This document shows positions 34,668 through 42,870 of a stretch of 64,000 nucleotides of DNA, in pieces. The stretch comes from Streptomyces sp. STR69 (GTDB lineage Bacteria; Actinomycetota; Actinomycetes; Streptomycetales; Streptomycetaceae): the NCBI RefSeq assembly GCF_024519455.1, contig NZ_JALJRY010000025.1:1-64000 (forward strand). The letters are read 5' to 3'. Both the position numbers and the translations under genes were made by a program. The notes beneath the pieces are model-generated. The model saw only the letters and a list, made by a program, of their open reading frames with translations. It was not told the origin of the DNA and did not search any database. Every line of letters begins with the position of its first letter. The stretch's first letter is position 1.

Positions 34668-35870
34668 GTGGACAAGCCGAAGGTCGTTCTGGGGGTCAGC
34701 GGTGGTATCGCCGCGTACAAGGCGTGCGAACTGCTGCGCAGACTGACGGAGTCGGGGCATGACGTCCGTGTCGTCCCCACCGCGTCCGCCCTGCACTTCG
34801 TCGGCGCCGCCACGTGGTCCGCGCTCTCCGGGCACCCCGTCTCCACCGAGGTGTGGGACGACGTCCACGAGGTACCGCACGTGCGCATCGGGCAGAGCGC
34901 CGACCTGGTGGTCGTAGCCCCCGCCACGGCGGACATGCTGGCGAAGGCGGCCCACGGCCTGGCCGACGACCTCCTCACCAACACCCTGCTCACCGCCCGC
35001 TGTCCGGTCGTCTTCGCACCCGCGATGCACACGGAGATGTGGGAACACCCGGCCACCCAGGAGAACGTGGCGACACTGCGCCGCCGTGGCGCCGTGGTGA
35101 TCGAACCGGCGGTCGGCCGGCTCACCGGCGTCGACACCGGCAAGGGCCGGCTGCCCGACCCCGCCGAGATCTTCGAGGTCTGCCGCCGGGTGCTCGCGAG
35201 GGGCGTCACCGAACCCGACCTCAAGGGCCGACACGTCGTCGTCAGCGCCGGCGGCACCCGCGAGCCCCTCGACCCCGTCCGCTTCCTCGGCAACCGCTCC
35301 TCCGGCAAGCAGGGCTACGCCCTCGCGCGCACCGCCGCCGCCCGGGGCGCCCGGGTCACCCTGCTCGCGGCGAACACGGGACTGCCGGACCCTGCGGGCG
35401 TCGACGTCGTCCAGGTCGGGACCGCCGTACAGCTGCGGGAGGCGGTGCTGAAGGCCGCCGCGGACGCGGACGCGGTCGTCATGGCCGCGGCGGTCGCCGA
35501 CTTCCGGCCGGCCGAATACGCGACGGGGAAGATCAAGAAGAAGGACGACAAGGACCCCGAGCCCGTCGTCCTGGTGCGGAATCCGGACATCCTCGCGGAG
35601 ATCTCCGCCGACCGGGCCCGCCCCGGACAGGTGGTCGTCGGGTTCGCCGCCGAGACGGACGACGTCCTCGCCAACGGACGTACCAAGCTGGCACGCAAGG
35701 GATGCGATTTGCTGGTGGTGAACGAGGTGGGGGAGCGCAAGACCTTCGGTTCCGAGGAGAACGAGGCGGTCGTGCTGGGTGCCGACGGCAGCGAGACCGC
35801 AGTGCCTCACGGCCCGAAGGAAGCCCTGGCCGAGACCGTGTGGGACCTGGTCGCACACCGTCTCTTCTGA
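34668..35870 (+). CDS. coaBC: Phosphopantothenoylcysteine synthase/decarboxylase
   Basis: A 400-residue bifunctional enzyme of coenzyme A synthesis. The N-terminal CoaC flavoprotein (1-185) has VVLGVSGGIAAYKACELLRRL and VVVAPATADMLAKAAHGLADDLL, with the active-site His in the HEVPHV segment. The C-terminal CoaB synthetase (about 190-400) has VVVSAGGTREPLDPVRFLGNRSSGKQGYALA and KIKKKDDKDPEPVVLVRNPDIL. The start is GTG 34668 with GGGGAGAG upstream. It stands between rpoZ and metK, the usual Streptomyces order. Confidence 0.95.
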   Translation: MDKPKVVLGVSGGIAAYKACELLRRLTESGHDVRVVPTASALHFVGAATWSALSGHPVSTEVWDDVHEVPHVRIGQSADLVVVAPATADMLAKAAHGLADDLLTNTLLTARCPVVFAPAMHTEMWEHPATQENVATLRRRGAVVIEPAVGRLTGVDTGKGRLPDPAEIFEVCRRVLARGVTEPDLKGRHVVVSAGGTREPLDPVRFLGNRSSGKQGYALARTAAARGARVTLLAANTGLPDPAGVDVVQVGTAVQLREAVLKAAADADAVVMAAAVADFRPAEYATGKIKKKDDKDPEPVVLVRNPDILAEISADRARPGQVVVGFAAETDDVLANGRTKLARKGCDLLVVNEVGERKTFGSEENEAVVLGADGSETAVPHGPKEALAETVWDLVAHRLF

Positions 35871-36109
35871 TTTGTTTCAGCCATCTGACAGTTCGCCGAA
35901 ACCTGACATTCGCGCGTGGCGGCTCTGGCCAACGGCACTCGGCATTCGGCAAAATGCGCGTGCCGCAGGTCACAGCACTTCCTCAGAGACGAGACAGGGG
36001 GACCGTCTGTCGACCGCGACCGATAAACTGTTCTCGGACGACGTCGGGCGCAGCTCCCGTCCCGTCCGCCAATGATCAGCCAGCAGCCGCTGCAACCTCA
36101 GGGAGCGTT

Positions 36110-37333
36110 GTGTCCCGTCGTCTTTTCACCTCGGAGTCCGTGACCGAAGGTCACCCCGACAAGATCGCTGACCAGATCAGCGACACCATTCTCGATGCGC
36201 TTCTGCGGGAGGACCCGACCTCTCGGGTCGCCGTCGAGACGCTGATCACGACCGGCCTGGTGCACGTGGCCGGTGAGGTCACCACCAAGACCTACGCGCC
36301 CATCGCGCAGCTCGTCCGCGACAAGATCCTGGAGATCGGCTACGACTCCTCCAAGAAGGGCTTCGACGGCGCCTCCTGCGGTGTCTCGGTGTCCATCGGC
36401 GCACAGTCCCCGGACATCGCGCAGGGTGTCGACACGGCGTACGAGAAGCGGGTCGAGGGTGCCGCCGCAGGTGACGAAGGGGACGAGCTCGACAAGCAGG
36501 GCGCGGGCGACCAGGGCCTGATGTTCGGCTACGCGACGGACGAGACGCCGACGCTGATGCCGCTCCCGATCTTCCTGGCGCACCGCCTCGCCAAGCGCCT
36601 CTCCGAGGTCCGCAAGAACGGGACCATCCCGTACCTGCGCCCCGACGGCAAGACCCAGGTCACCATCGAGTACGACGGCGACAAGGCCGTCCGCCTCGAC
36701 ACGGTCGTCGTCTCCTCGCAGCACGCCTCGGACATCGACCTGGAGTCGCTGCTCGCCCCCGACATCCGCGAGTTCGTGGTCGAGGCCGAGCTGAAGGCGC
36801 TCCTGGACGAGGGCATCAAGCTCGACACCGACGGCTACCGCCTGCTCGTGAACCCCACCGGCCGCTTCGAGATCGGCGGCCCGATGGGCGACGCCGGCCT
36901 GACCGGCCGCAAGATCATCATTGACACCTACGGCGGCATGGCCCGCCACGGCGGCGGCGCGTTCTCCGGCAAGGACCCGTCCAAGGTCGACCGCTCCGCC
37001 GCCTACGCGATGCGCTGGGTCGCGAAGAACGTCGTGGCCGCGGGCCTCGCCTCGCGCTGCGAGGTGCAGGTGGCGTACGCGATCGGCAAGGCCGAGCCGG
37101 TGGGCCTGTTCGTCGAGACCTTCGGCACCGCCAAGGTCGAGACCGACCGGATCGAGAAGGCGATCGACGAGGTCTTCGACCTCCGCCCGGCCGCCATCAT
37201 CCGCGACCTCGACCTGCTCCGCCCGATCTACGCCCAGACCGCCGCGTACGGCCACTTCGGCCGTGAGATCCCCGACTTCACCTGGGAGCGCACGGACCGC
37301 GTGGACGCACTGCGGAAGGCCGCGGGGCTGTAG
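36110..37333 (+). CDS. metK: S-adenosylmethionine synthetase
   Basis: A 407-residue enzyme that makes SAM from methionine and ATP. The opening MSRRLFTSESVTEGHPDKIADQISD contains the catalytic His and Asp. The signature GAGDQGLMFGYATDE and the glycine-rich loop GGGAFSGKDPSKVDRSAAY are present. An acidic insertion AAGDEGDELDKQ precedes the first signature, as in other Streptomyces MetK. The start is GTG 36110, 3 bp after GGGAGC. The 239-bp upstream gap shows no SAM riboswitch that I can recognise. SAM supply affects antibiotic production in this genus. Confidence 0.96.
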   Translation: MSRRLFTSESVTEGHPDKIADQISDTILDALLREDPTSRVAVETLITTGLVHVAGEVTTKTYAPIAQLVRDKILEIGYDSSKKGFDGASCGVSVSIGAQSPDIAQGVDTAYEKRVEGAAAGDEGDELDKQGAGDQGLMFGYATDETPTLMPLPIFLAHRLAKRLSEVRKNGTIPYLRPDGKTQVTIEYDGDKAVRLDTVVVSSQHASDIDLESLLAPDIREFVVEAELKALLDEGIKLDTDGYRLLVNPTGRFEIGGPMGDAGLTGRKIIIDTYGGMARHGGGAFSGKDPSKVDRSAAYAMRWVAKNVVAAGLASRCEVQVAYAIGKAEPVGLFVETFGTAKVETDRIEKAIDEVFDLRPAAIIRDLDLLRPIYAQTAAYGHFGREIPDFTWERTDRVDALRKAAGL

Positions 37334-37351
37334 CCCGCGATTGCTGTTGCG

Positions 37352-37383
37352 GGGCCCGGTTTCCCTTTGGGGGAGCCGGGCCC
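37352..37383. terminator. Hairpin between metK and the exporter permease
   Basis: GGGCCCGG (37352-37359) pairs with CCGGGCCC (37376-37383), and TTTCCC/GGGGAG extends pairing inwards. It lies 18 bp after metK and 19 bp after the stop of the converging permease gene, so it can serve both. Confidence 0.75.
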
Positions 37384-37402
37384 TCCGCGTTTCCCGACGG
37401 GG

Positions 37403-38155
37403 TCAGCGGCGGATCCGGCGGGCGGACACCAGCAGGGCCGCCGCGGTGATGGCCGCGATGACCGCTGCCGCGTGTTCGTACGCCCGGGAGTCGCTGGTGA
37501 CGGCTGCCTGGAAGCCGTGCAGGGCCCAGTAGCCCGGGGTTGCGGGGGCCACCGTGGAGACCCAGTGGGGGAGGACGGTGAGGGGGACCAGGCAGCCGCT
37601 GAGGCAGGTGATCGTGAGGGCGCCGATGTCGGAGGCGGCGGCCAACTGGCCCTGGCTGCGGGCGTGGACGCCGAGCGCCAGGCCGCAGGCGGTCACGCAG
37701 GCCGCCCAGAGGAGGGCCAGCAGCGGGAGGCGCCAGGTGCCGGCGGTGAGAGGGAAATCGAAGATCGCGGTCGCGAAGAGGAAGAGCGCGGCCTGCTGGA
37801 TCAGGAACAGCGCCATCAGGGGCAGGGCCTTGCCGGTCAGGATTGTCGTGGGGGTCGCCGGGCCCGAGCGCAGGCGGTCCCAGGTGTGCCAGGTGCGTTC
37901 GGAGAGCAGGAGTTGGCCGGCCACGTCCAGGGCGAGCAGGGTGAACATCACCGCAATGCCGGGAGCGGCCTCCACGACTCCCGCTGTGCCGGGAGCGGCC
38001 AGTCGGTCGTACACCGGGTGGAGCACGCTCAGGAGTACCAGAGACATGACGGTGTAGGCGAGCGGGGTTCCCGGGTCCCGGACGAGCAGGACGAGGGTGT
38101 GGCGGGTCATGGCCCAGGTGCGGCGGGCCGTGGTCGAGGCGGGTTCAGGCCGCAT
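37403..38155 (-). CDS. ABC-2 type exporter permease
   Basis: A 250-residue membrane subunit with about six hydrophobic helices (MSLVLLSVLHPVY, ALLAL-type segments, LPLLALLWAACVTACGLALG, AAVIAAITAAALLV). It has a basic N-terminus MRPEPASTTARRTW and a C-terminus ending SARRIRR. The ELLLSERTWHTWDRLR loop is the coupling region of ABC-2 permeases. It overlaps the ATPase gene by 11 bp, and both are read divergently from the tetR gene. The substrate is unknown, probably a drug or a lipid-like compound. This exporter/TetR cassette interrupts the metK-priA order I remember for Streptomyces, so it is likely an accessory insertion. Confidence 0.88.
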   Translation of the reverse strand: MRPEPASTTARRTWAMTRHTLVLLVRDPGTPLAYTVMSLVLLSVLHPVYDRLAAPGTAGVVEAAPGIAVMFTLLALDVAGQLLLSERTWHTWDRLRSGPATPTTILTGKALPLMALFLIQQAALFLFATAIFDFPLTAGTWRLPLLALLWAACVTACGLALGVHARSQGQLAAASDIGALTITCLSGCLVPLTVLPHWVSTVAPATPGYWALHGFQAAVTSDSRAYEHAAAVIAAITAAALLVSARRIRR

Positions 38156-39059
38156 AGTGGGTCTCCGTGGGGAGTCGGTCGGCGGCCAGGCTTCGGTAGA
38201 GGTCGTCGAGGGAGGGTTCTCGGACCGCGGCCGAGCGGATCCGGGTGGTGTCGGGGCCCAGGTCCCGGAGGAGCCGGGCCAGGGCCCTGGCCGGGTCCAC
38301 GGTGCTGAAACGCAGTTCTCCGGGGGCCGTTGAGGTCTGGGTGAGGTGTTCGGGTACGGGGCCGGCGAACGTCACGGTGACCTCGCCGGGCAGACCGTCC
38401 AGGAGGTCGGCGCGGTCGCCGCGGGCGATCACGCGGCCGGCCGCGGCGACGGCGAGCGTGGCGCCGAGCTGCTCCAACTCCGGTAGGTAGTGCGTGGTGT
38501 AGCAGATGGCGGCGCCCTCGTCGGCGCGGGTTCTGACGAGTCGTAGCAGCGCTTCGCGGGTGGTGGGGTCGGCACCGACGGTGGGTTCGTCGAGGAGCAG
38601 CACGCGGGGGCGGGGCAGCAGGACGGTGGCCGCCTGGGCGCGGCGCTGCTGACCGCCGGAGAGCGTCGCGATCGGTCGGTCGAGTACGTCGGTGAGCACC
38701 AACTCCTCTGCTACGGCGGCCAGTTCGGAGCGCAGTTCGGTCCGGCGCAGGCCGGCCAGGCCGCCGAAGAGGCGGAGGTTCTGACGCAGGGTGGCGGTGG
38801 GGTAGAGGGCCAGTTCCTGGGGTGCCAGGCCGATCAGGGTGCGTGCGGAACGTGGAGCCGTGGCGAGATCTGCTCCCGCTACGAGGACCGAGCCCGCGTC
38901 GGACTGTTCCAGGCCGGCGACGATGCGGGCGAAGGTCGTCTTGCCCGCGCCGTTGTGGCCGATCAGACCGCAGATCTCACCGGGCTCGATCCGTAGGTCG
39001 AAGCCGTCCAGGGCTTGGACGGGACCCCACCGTTTGCGCAGGCCGTTGACGGTCAGCAT
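38145..39059 (-). CDS. ABC exporter ATP-binding subunit
   Basis: A 304-residue ATPase. Walker A GHNGAGKTT, Q-loop GLAPQELALYPTATLRQNL, signature LSGGQQRRAQ, Walker B VLLLDEPTVGADPTT and H-loop TTHYLPELEQ are all intact. A DrrA-like C-terminus includes PSLDDLYRSLAAD. The start was set at ATG 39059 (MLTVNGLRKRW). The longer frame to 39146 reads through the TetR operator and encodes a Tyr/Val-rich stretch from the palindrome, so it is artefactual. It works with the overlapping permease and is probably repressed by the adjacent TetR protein. Confidence 0.92.
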   Translation of the reverse strand: MLTVNGLRKRWGPVQALDGFDLRIEPGEICGLIGHNGAGKTTFARIVAGLEQSDAGSVLVAGADLATAPRSARTLIGLAPQELALYPTATLRQNLRLFGGLAGLRRTELRSELAAVAEELVLTDVLDRPIATLSGGQQRRAQAATVLLPRPRVLLLDEPTVGADPTTREALLRLVRTRADEGAAICYTTHYLPELEQLGATLAVAAAGRVIARGDRADLLDGLPGEVTVTFAGPVPEHLTQTSTAPGELRFSTVDPARALARLLRDLGPDTTRIRSAAVREPSLDDLYRSLAADRLPTETHYAA

Positions 39060-39084
39060 GGCCACTCCCTCGATCCACTCGATA

Positions 39085-39112
39085 TATACAACGTATACGT
39101 ATACTGTGTATA
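39085..39112. promoter_or_regulatory. 28-bp TetR operator palindrome
   Basis: The core GTATACGTATAC (39093-39104) is perfectly palindromic. Outer arms TATACA (39085-39090) and TGTATA (39107-39112) share the same centre, leaving only two mismatched pairs. It lies between the divergent exporter ATPase (start 39059) and tetR (start 39137), overlapping both likely promoters. Its AT-richness stands out against the GC-rich background. Confidence 0.85.
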
Positions 39113-39136
39113 CGTAGCTTCGAGGGAGGATGTCAA

Positions 39137-39667
39137 GTGACGCCACGGCGGATCAGTCGTGATCAAGTGCTCGACGTGACATGGGAGTTGGCGACCCGGA
39201 AGGGGCTGCCGGCCGTCACCATGCGGGCCGTCGCGCAGGAACTCGACGTGAACCCGATGACGCTCTACCGGCACGTGGGCGACAAGCAGGGACTCCTCGA
39301 CGGCCTCGTGGAGCGACTGCTGCTGGAGATCGAGATCCCCGGCCCCGGACTCGACTGGCGCGAGCAATTGCGCCTGCTCGCCCACAACATGAGGGCCACC
39401 GCCCGACGCCACCCCGACCTGTTCCTGCTCCTTTTCCAACGGCCGGCCGTGACCCCGGCGGCCGTCGGGCCGCGCAACGCGGTCTACGACGCTCTGCGTG
39501 CCGCCGGTCTCCAGGAGGAGCGGATTCCACGGGCCGAGCGACTGTTGTCCACGTTCATGCTCGGGTTCGCCGCCTCGGAGGCGGGCGGACGGTTCCGGGA
39601 CGGCGACCCGGACGAGGACATGGCCTACGCGGAGCGCCTCGTCGTGCGGCTGCTCGCCGAGGTCTAG
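39137..39667 (+). CDS. TetR-family transcriptional repressor
   Basis: A 176-residue regulator. The N-terminal helix-turn-helix (about 5-50) has ISRDQVLDVTWELATRKGLPAVTMRAVAQELDVNPMTLYRHVGDKQGLLDGLV. The C-terminal ligand domain resembles the TetR_C class (LRLLAHNMRATARRHPDLFLLLFQRPA). The start GTG 39137 has GAGGGAGGA at good spacing. It reads away from the ABC exporter pair across a 28-bp palindrome. It most likely represses both the exporter and itself and is released by the exported compound. Confidence 0.92.
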   Translation: MTPRRISRDQVLDVTWELATRKGLPAVTMRAVAQELDVNPMTLYRHVGDKQGLLDGLVERLLLEIEIPGPGLDWREQLRLLAHNMRATARRHPDLFLLLFQRPAVTPAAVGPRNAVYDALRAAGLQEERIPRAERLLSTFMLGFAASEAGGRFRDGDPDEDMAYAERLVVRLLAEV

Positions 39668-39728
39668 AAGGCCGGGCGTGGACGGCGGTCGGCGGCCGTT
39701 GTCAGTCGCGTTTGGTAAGAATGCAGGC

Positions 39729-41876
39729 GTGAGCAGCGCGGACGGGGAACGGGACGGCGGGGCGGAGGGTGCGCCGCCCGAGCAGCTTGCGCTGATTCGG
39801 GAGAGTGTGCGGCAGGCGAAGGGGCCCAAGGCGAAGCCGCGGACGTGGCGGGGGGCCGCGCTGGCCGGGGAGTTGCCCGTCGCGCGGGTGCTGGTCGACA
39901 AGGGAGTGCTGCATCTCGACCGGTACTTCGACTATGCCGTGCCCGCCGAGCTCGACGCGGACGCGCAGCCCGGGGTGCGGGTGCGGGTGCGGTTCGGGGC
40001 CGGGCGGCACCGGGTGCGGGACGGGCGGCGTGAGGGCGGGGGGCTGATCGACGGGTTCCTCGTCGAGCGGCTGGCCGAGTCGGACTACTCCGGACCGCTC
40101 GCCGCACTGGCGCAGGTCGTGTCGCCGGAACCGGTGCTGAGCGAGGAACTGCTCGGGCTCGCGCGGGCCGTCGCCGACCGGTACGCGGGGAGTCTCGCCG
40201 ATGTGCTGCAGCTGGCCGTGCCGCCGCGCAGCGCACGGGCCGAGCAGAAGCCGTCCCCCGCGCCGTTGCCGCCGCCCGCCGTGCCCGAGGCAGGGTCCTG
40301 GGGGCGGTACGAGCGGGGGGCCGGGTTTCTGGAGGCGCTGGCCTCGGGGGGTGCGCCGCGTGCTGTGTGGAACGCCTTGCCGGGGCCGGAGTGGAGCGAC
40401 GAGATCGCGCGGGCCGTCGCCGCGACCCTCGCCTCCGGGCGCGGAGCGCTCGTCGTCGTACCGGACGGGCGGGCCGCCGGGCGGGTCGACGCCGCGTTGA
40501 CGGCTCTGCTGGGTGAGGGGCGGCACGCGCTGCTCACCGCCGATGCCGGGCCCGAGAAGCGGTATCGGCAGTGGCTGGCCGTGCGGCGGGGGTCAGTGCG
40601 GGCGGTCGTAGGGACCCGGGCTGCCATGTTCGCGCCGGTTCAGGACCTCGGGCTTGTCGTGATCTGGGACGACGGGGACGACAGCCACAGCGAGCAGCAC
40701 GCGCCGCAGCCGCATGCGCGGGAGGTGCTGCTGCTGCGCGCCGCGCTGGACAAGTGCGGGTTCCTGCTGGGGAGTTGGAGCTGCACTGTGGAGGCCGCGC
40801 AGCTCGTGGAGAGCGGGTGGGCGCGGCCGTTGGTCGCGTCGCGCGACCAGGTGCGGGTGGCCGCTCCGCTCGTACGGACCGTTGGGGACGGGGACCTCGC
40901 ACGGGACGAGGCCGCTCGGGCCGCCCGGTTGCCGACGCTGGCCTGGCAGGCGGTGCGGGAGGGGCTGAAGCACGGGCCCGTGCTGGTGCAGGTGCCCCGG
41001 CGGGGGTATGTGCCGCGGATGGCGTGCGCGCAGTGTCGTGCCGCCGCGCGGTGCCGGCACTGTGCCGGGCCCTTGGAGGCGCAGGACGCGGGCGTGCTGC
41101 GGTGCGGGTGGTGCGGGGTCGAGGAGACCTCCTGGCACTGTCCCGAGTGCGGGGGGTTCCGGTTGCGGGCCCAGGTCGTGGGAGCGCGGCGGACCGCGGA
41201 GGAGTTGGGGCGGGCGTTTCCCGCGGTGCCGGTGCGGACGTCCGGGCGGGAGCAGGTGCTCGACACCGTGCCGGGGACTCCCGCGCTGGTCGTGAGTACG
41301 CCGGGGGCCGAGCCGGTTGCCGAGGGCGGGTATGCGGCGGCGCTGCTGCTGGACGGCTGGGCGATGCTCGGGCGGCCCGATCTGCGGGCGGGGGAGGACG
41401 CGCTGCGGCGGTGGATCGCGGCTGGTTCGCTGGTACGGCCGCAGGGGGATGGGGGGACGGTGGTTGTCGTGGCCGAACCCACCTTGCGGCCTGTGCAGGC
41501 GCTGGTGCGGTGGGATCCCGTCGGGCATGCGGTGCGGGAGCTTGCCGAGCGGGCCGAGCTGGGGTTTCCGCCGGTGTCCCGGATGGCTGCGGTGGCTGGA
41601 GTGGGGGAGGCGGTCGCGGAGTTTCTCGCCGCTGTTGAACTGCCGCCGGACGCCGAGGTGTTGGGGCCGGTGCCGGTGCCGGTCGTGATGGCGGGGGGGC
41701 CTCGGCGGGTGGGGGCGCCGCCGGTGGGGGAGCGGTGGGAGCGGGCGTTGATTCGGGTGCGGCCGGGGAGTGGGGGGGCGTTGGCTGCCGCGTTGAAGGG
41801 GGCGCAGGCTGTTCGGATGGCTCGGGGCGGGGGGGACGTGGTGCGGGTGCGTGTCGATCCGCCGGACATCGGGTGA
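39729..41876 (+). CDS. priA: PriA-like primosomal protein with degenerate helicase motifs
   Basis: A 715-residue PriA homologue. An N-terminal 3'-DNA-binding domain (ARVLVDKGVLHLDRYFDYAVPAEL) is followed by the helicase core region and a cysteine-rich zinc insert (CAQCRAAARCRHC, RCGWCGVEETSWHCPECGG). E. coli PriA has Walker A GVTGSGKT and a DEEH box. Here the Walker A place reads VWNALPGPEWSDEI without GKT, and the DEAD-box place reads IWDDGDDSH. The protein therefore cannot be a normal ATP-driven helicase, a state I recall for actinobacterial PriA generally. The start is GTG 39729; the upstream in-frame codons lie in tetR. It is followed by fmt and rsmB in the conserved order. Confidence 0.9.
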   Translation: MSSADGERDGGAEGAPPEQLALIRESVRQAKGPKAKPRTWRGAALAGELPVARVLVDKGVLHLDRYFDYAVPAELDADAQPGVRVRVRFGAGRHRVRDGRREGGGLIDGFLVERLAESDYSGPLAALAQVVSPEPVLSEELLGLARAVADRYAGSLADVLQLAVPPRSARAEQKPSPAPLPPPAVPEAGSWGRYERGAGFLEALASGGAPRAVWNALPGPEWSDEIARAVAATLASGRGALVVVPDGRAAGRVDAALTALLGEGRHALLTADAGPEKRYRQWLAVRRGSVRAVVGTRAAMFAPVQDLGLVVIWDDGDDSHSEQHAPQPHAREVLLLRAALDKCGFLLGSWSCTVEAAQLVESGWARPLVASRDQVRVAAPLVRTVGDGDLARDEAARAARLPTLAWQAVREGLKHGPVLVQVPRRGYVPRMACAQCRAAARCRHCAGPLEAQDAGVLRCGWCGVEETSWHCPECGGFRLRAQVVGARRTAEELGRAFPAVPVRTSGREQVLDTVPGTPALVVSTPGAEPVAEGGYAAALLLDGWAMLGRPDLRAGEDALRRWIAAGSLVRPQGDGGTVVVVAEPTLRPVQALVRWDPVGHAVRELAERAELGFPPVSRMAAVAGVGEAVAEFLAAVELPPDAEVLGPVPVPVVMAGGPRRVGAPPVGERWERALIRVRPGSGGALAAALKGAQAVRMARGGGDVVRVRVDPPDIG

Positions 41877-42005
41877 GGGGCCTCGGCCTTCGGCCTCGGG
41901 TTCTCTCCCACCCGCGCACCGCCCGTTTACGGTCCGTTGAGAGGCTCGGGTTTCCCGTGGGGGTTCCCGCCGTCGGCGGCCGGCCGTTCGTCGACCGGTA
42001 TGCAG

Positions 42006-42034
42006 CTGCCTCCCGGTTGTCGTCCGGGAGGCAG
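42006..42034. terminator. 11-bp hairpin between priA and the converging HTH gene
   Basis: CTGCCTCCCGG (42006-42016) pairs perfectly with CCGGGAGGCAG (42024-42034) around a 7-base loop. It sits 130 bp after priA and 20 bp past the stop of the leftward gene at 42054, so it mainly fits the latter. It can act on either strand. Confidence 0.7.
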
Positions 42035-42053
42035 ACAAGGTTCGTTGGTGGAG

Positions 42054-42605
42054 TCAGCCGTTGCGCGGGCCCGGGAAGGCCGTGGGCCTGGCCTCGTCGC
42101 GGAGGGTGGGGCTGCCTGCTGTGGGCTGGGTCGGCATGGAGCGGGCGGCGGGGACCGTGGGCATGGCGGGCATCGTGGGGAGGCCCGTGTTCACGGTGAC
42201 CGGGCGGGCGGTCGCCGCCTCCGTCGTGCGTTCGGCGTCGGCCGCTGCCTGGGTCGCGGCGCGGCGGGCGCCGTAGCGGCGGTGTACCGCCTGCTTGGTG
42301 ACCCCGAGGGCCGAGCCCACCGCGTCCCACGAGAAACCGAGCGAGCGGTCGAAGTCCACGGCGGCCGTGACCAGGGTCTCGACACTGTCCCGCAGCTCCT
42401 GCGCGAGACGGACCGTCGGGGCGGGAGCGCGCCCGTACACGACGAAGCCCGTGGACGGGCCGGAGCGGCGCGGACGGTAGACGTTGCCCAGCTGGGCGGT
42501 GAGCGTGCGCAGTGCGTCCACCTGCCGGCGGACCCGCTCGATGTCCCGCACCAGCAAGTGCAGGCTGGCCCGAGCCTGGGCGTCGTGGGTTGCGTGGTCG
42601 GCCAT
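42054..42605 (-). CDS. Small helix-turn-helix protein of unknown role
   Basis: A 183-residue protein. A helical N-terminus (ARASLHLLVRDIERVRRQVDALRTL) precedes the helix-turn-helix SWDAVGSALGVTKQAVHRRYGARR (about 113-136), then a Pro/Thr-rich disordered tail. ATG 42605 has GAGAGG at 7-base spacing; a TTG two codons earlier is less likely. It lies divergent from fmt across 265 bp and converges with priA. A similar motif, SWTQIGAALGMSKQAA, occurs in the 131-residue gene at 53869. Target genes are unknown. Confidence 0.78.
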   Translation of the reverse strand: MADHATHDAQARASLHLLVRDIERVRRQVDALRTLTAQLGNVYRPRRSGPSTGFVVYGRAPAPTVRLAQELRDSVETLVTAAVDFDRSLGFSWDAVGSALGVTKQAVHRRYGARRAATQAAADAERTTEAATARPVTVNTGLPTMPAMPTVPAARSMPTQPTAGSPTLRDEARPTAFPGPRNG

Positions 42606-42870
42606 GAACAAGCCTCTCGAACCGGCGTTGAAAAGGATCGGGCCGCGTGAATGCGGCCCATAGTGGTCAACTCTTTCTTGACCAACGCCTGTGCGCTCCG
42701 CTGGTCACGCAACGGGGGCGTAAGGGCATATGCGTACGCCCCCGGTGAACCGGTGTGCGCTGCGGGCGTCCGTGAGTTGACGGATGTGAGCCACCGGGCG
42801 CGGGTGCCGGGACGCGCCATAGACTGGTGCGCTGCCCGTCCACCTCCGCCCGAGAGGCCCGAACCCACCC

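Noticed and set aside
35871..36109. Possible SAM riboswitch before metK
   Set aside because: I found no SAM-I, SAM-II or SAM-IV core elements or a terminator/anti-terminator pair in this 239-bp gap.
38145..39146. Longer start for the exporter ATPase
   Set aside because: The extra 29 residues are encoded by the TetR palindrome (Tyr/Val-rich) and the true ABC N-terminus begins at ATG 39059.
40534..42330. A 598-residue minus-strand frame rich in Pro/Arg/Ala over priA
   Set aside because: GC-driven shadow; priA has all family domains on the plus strand.
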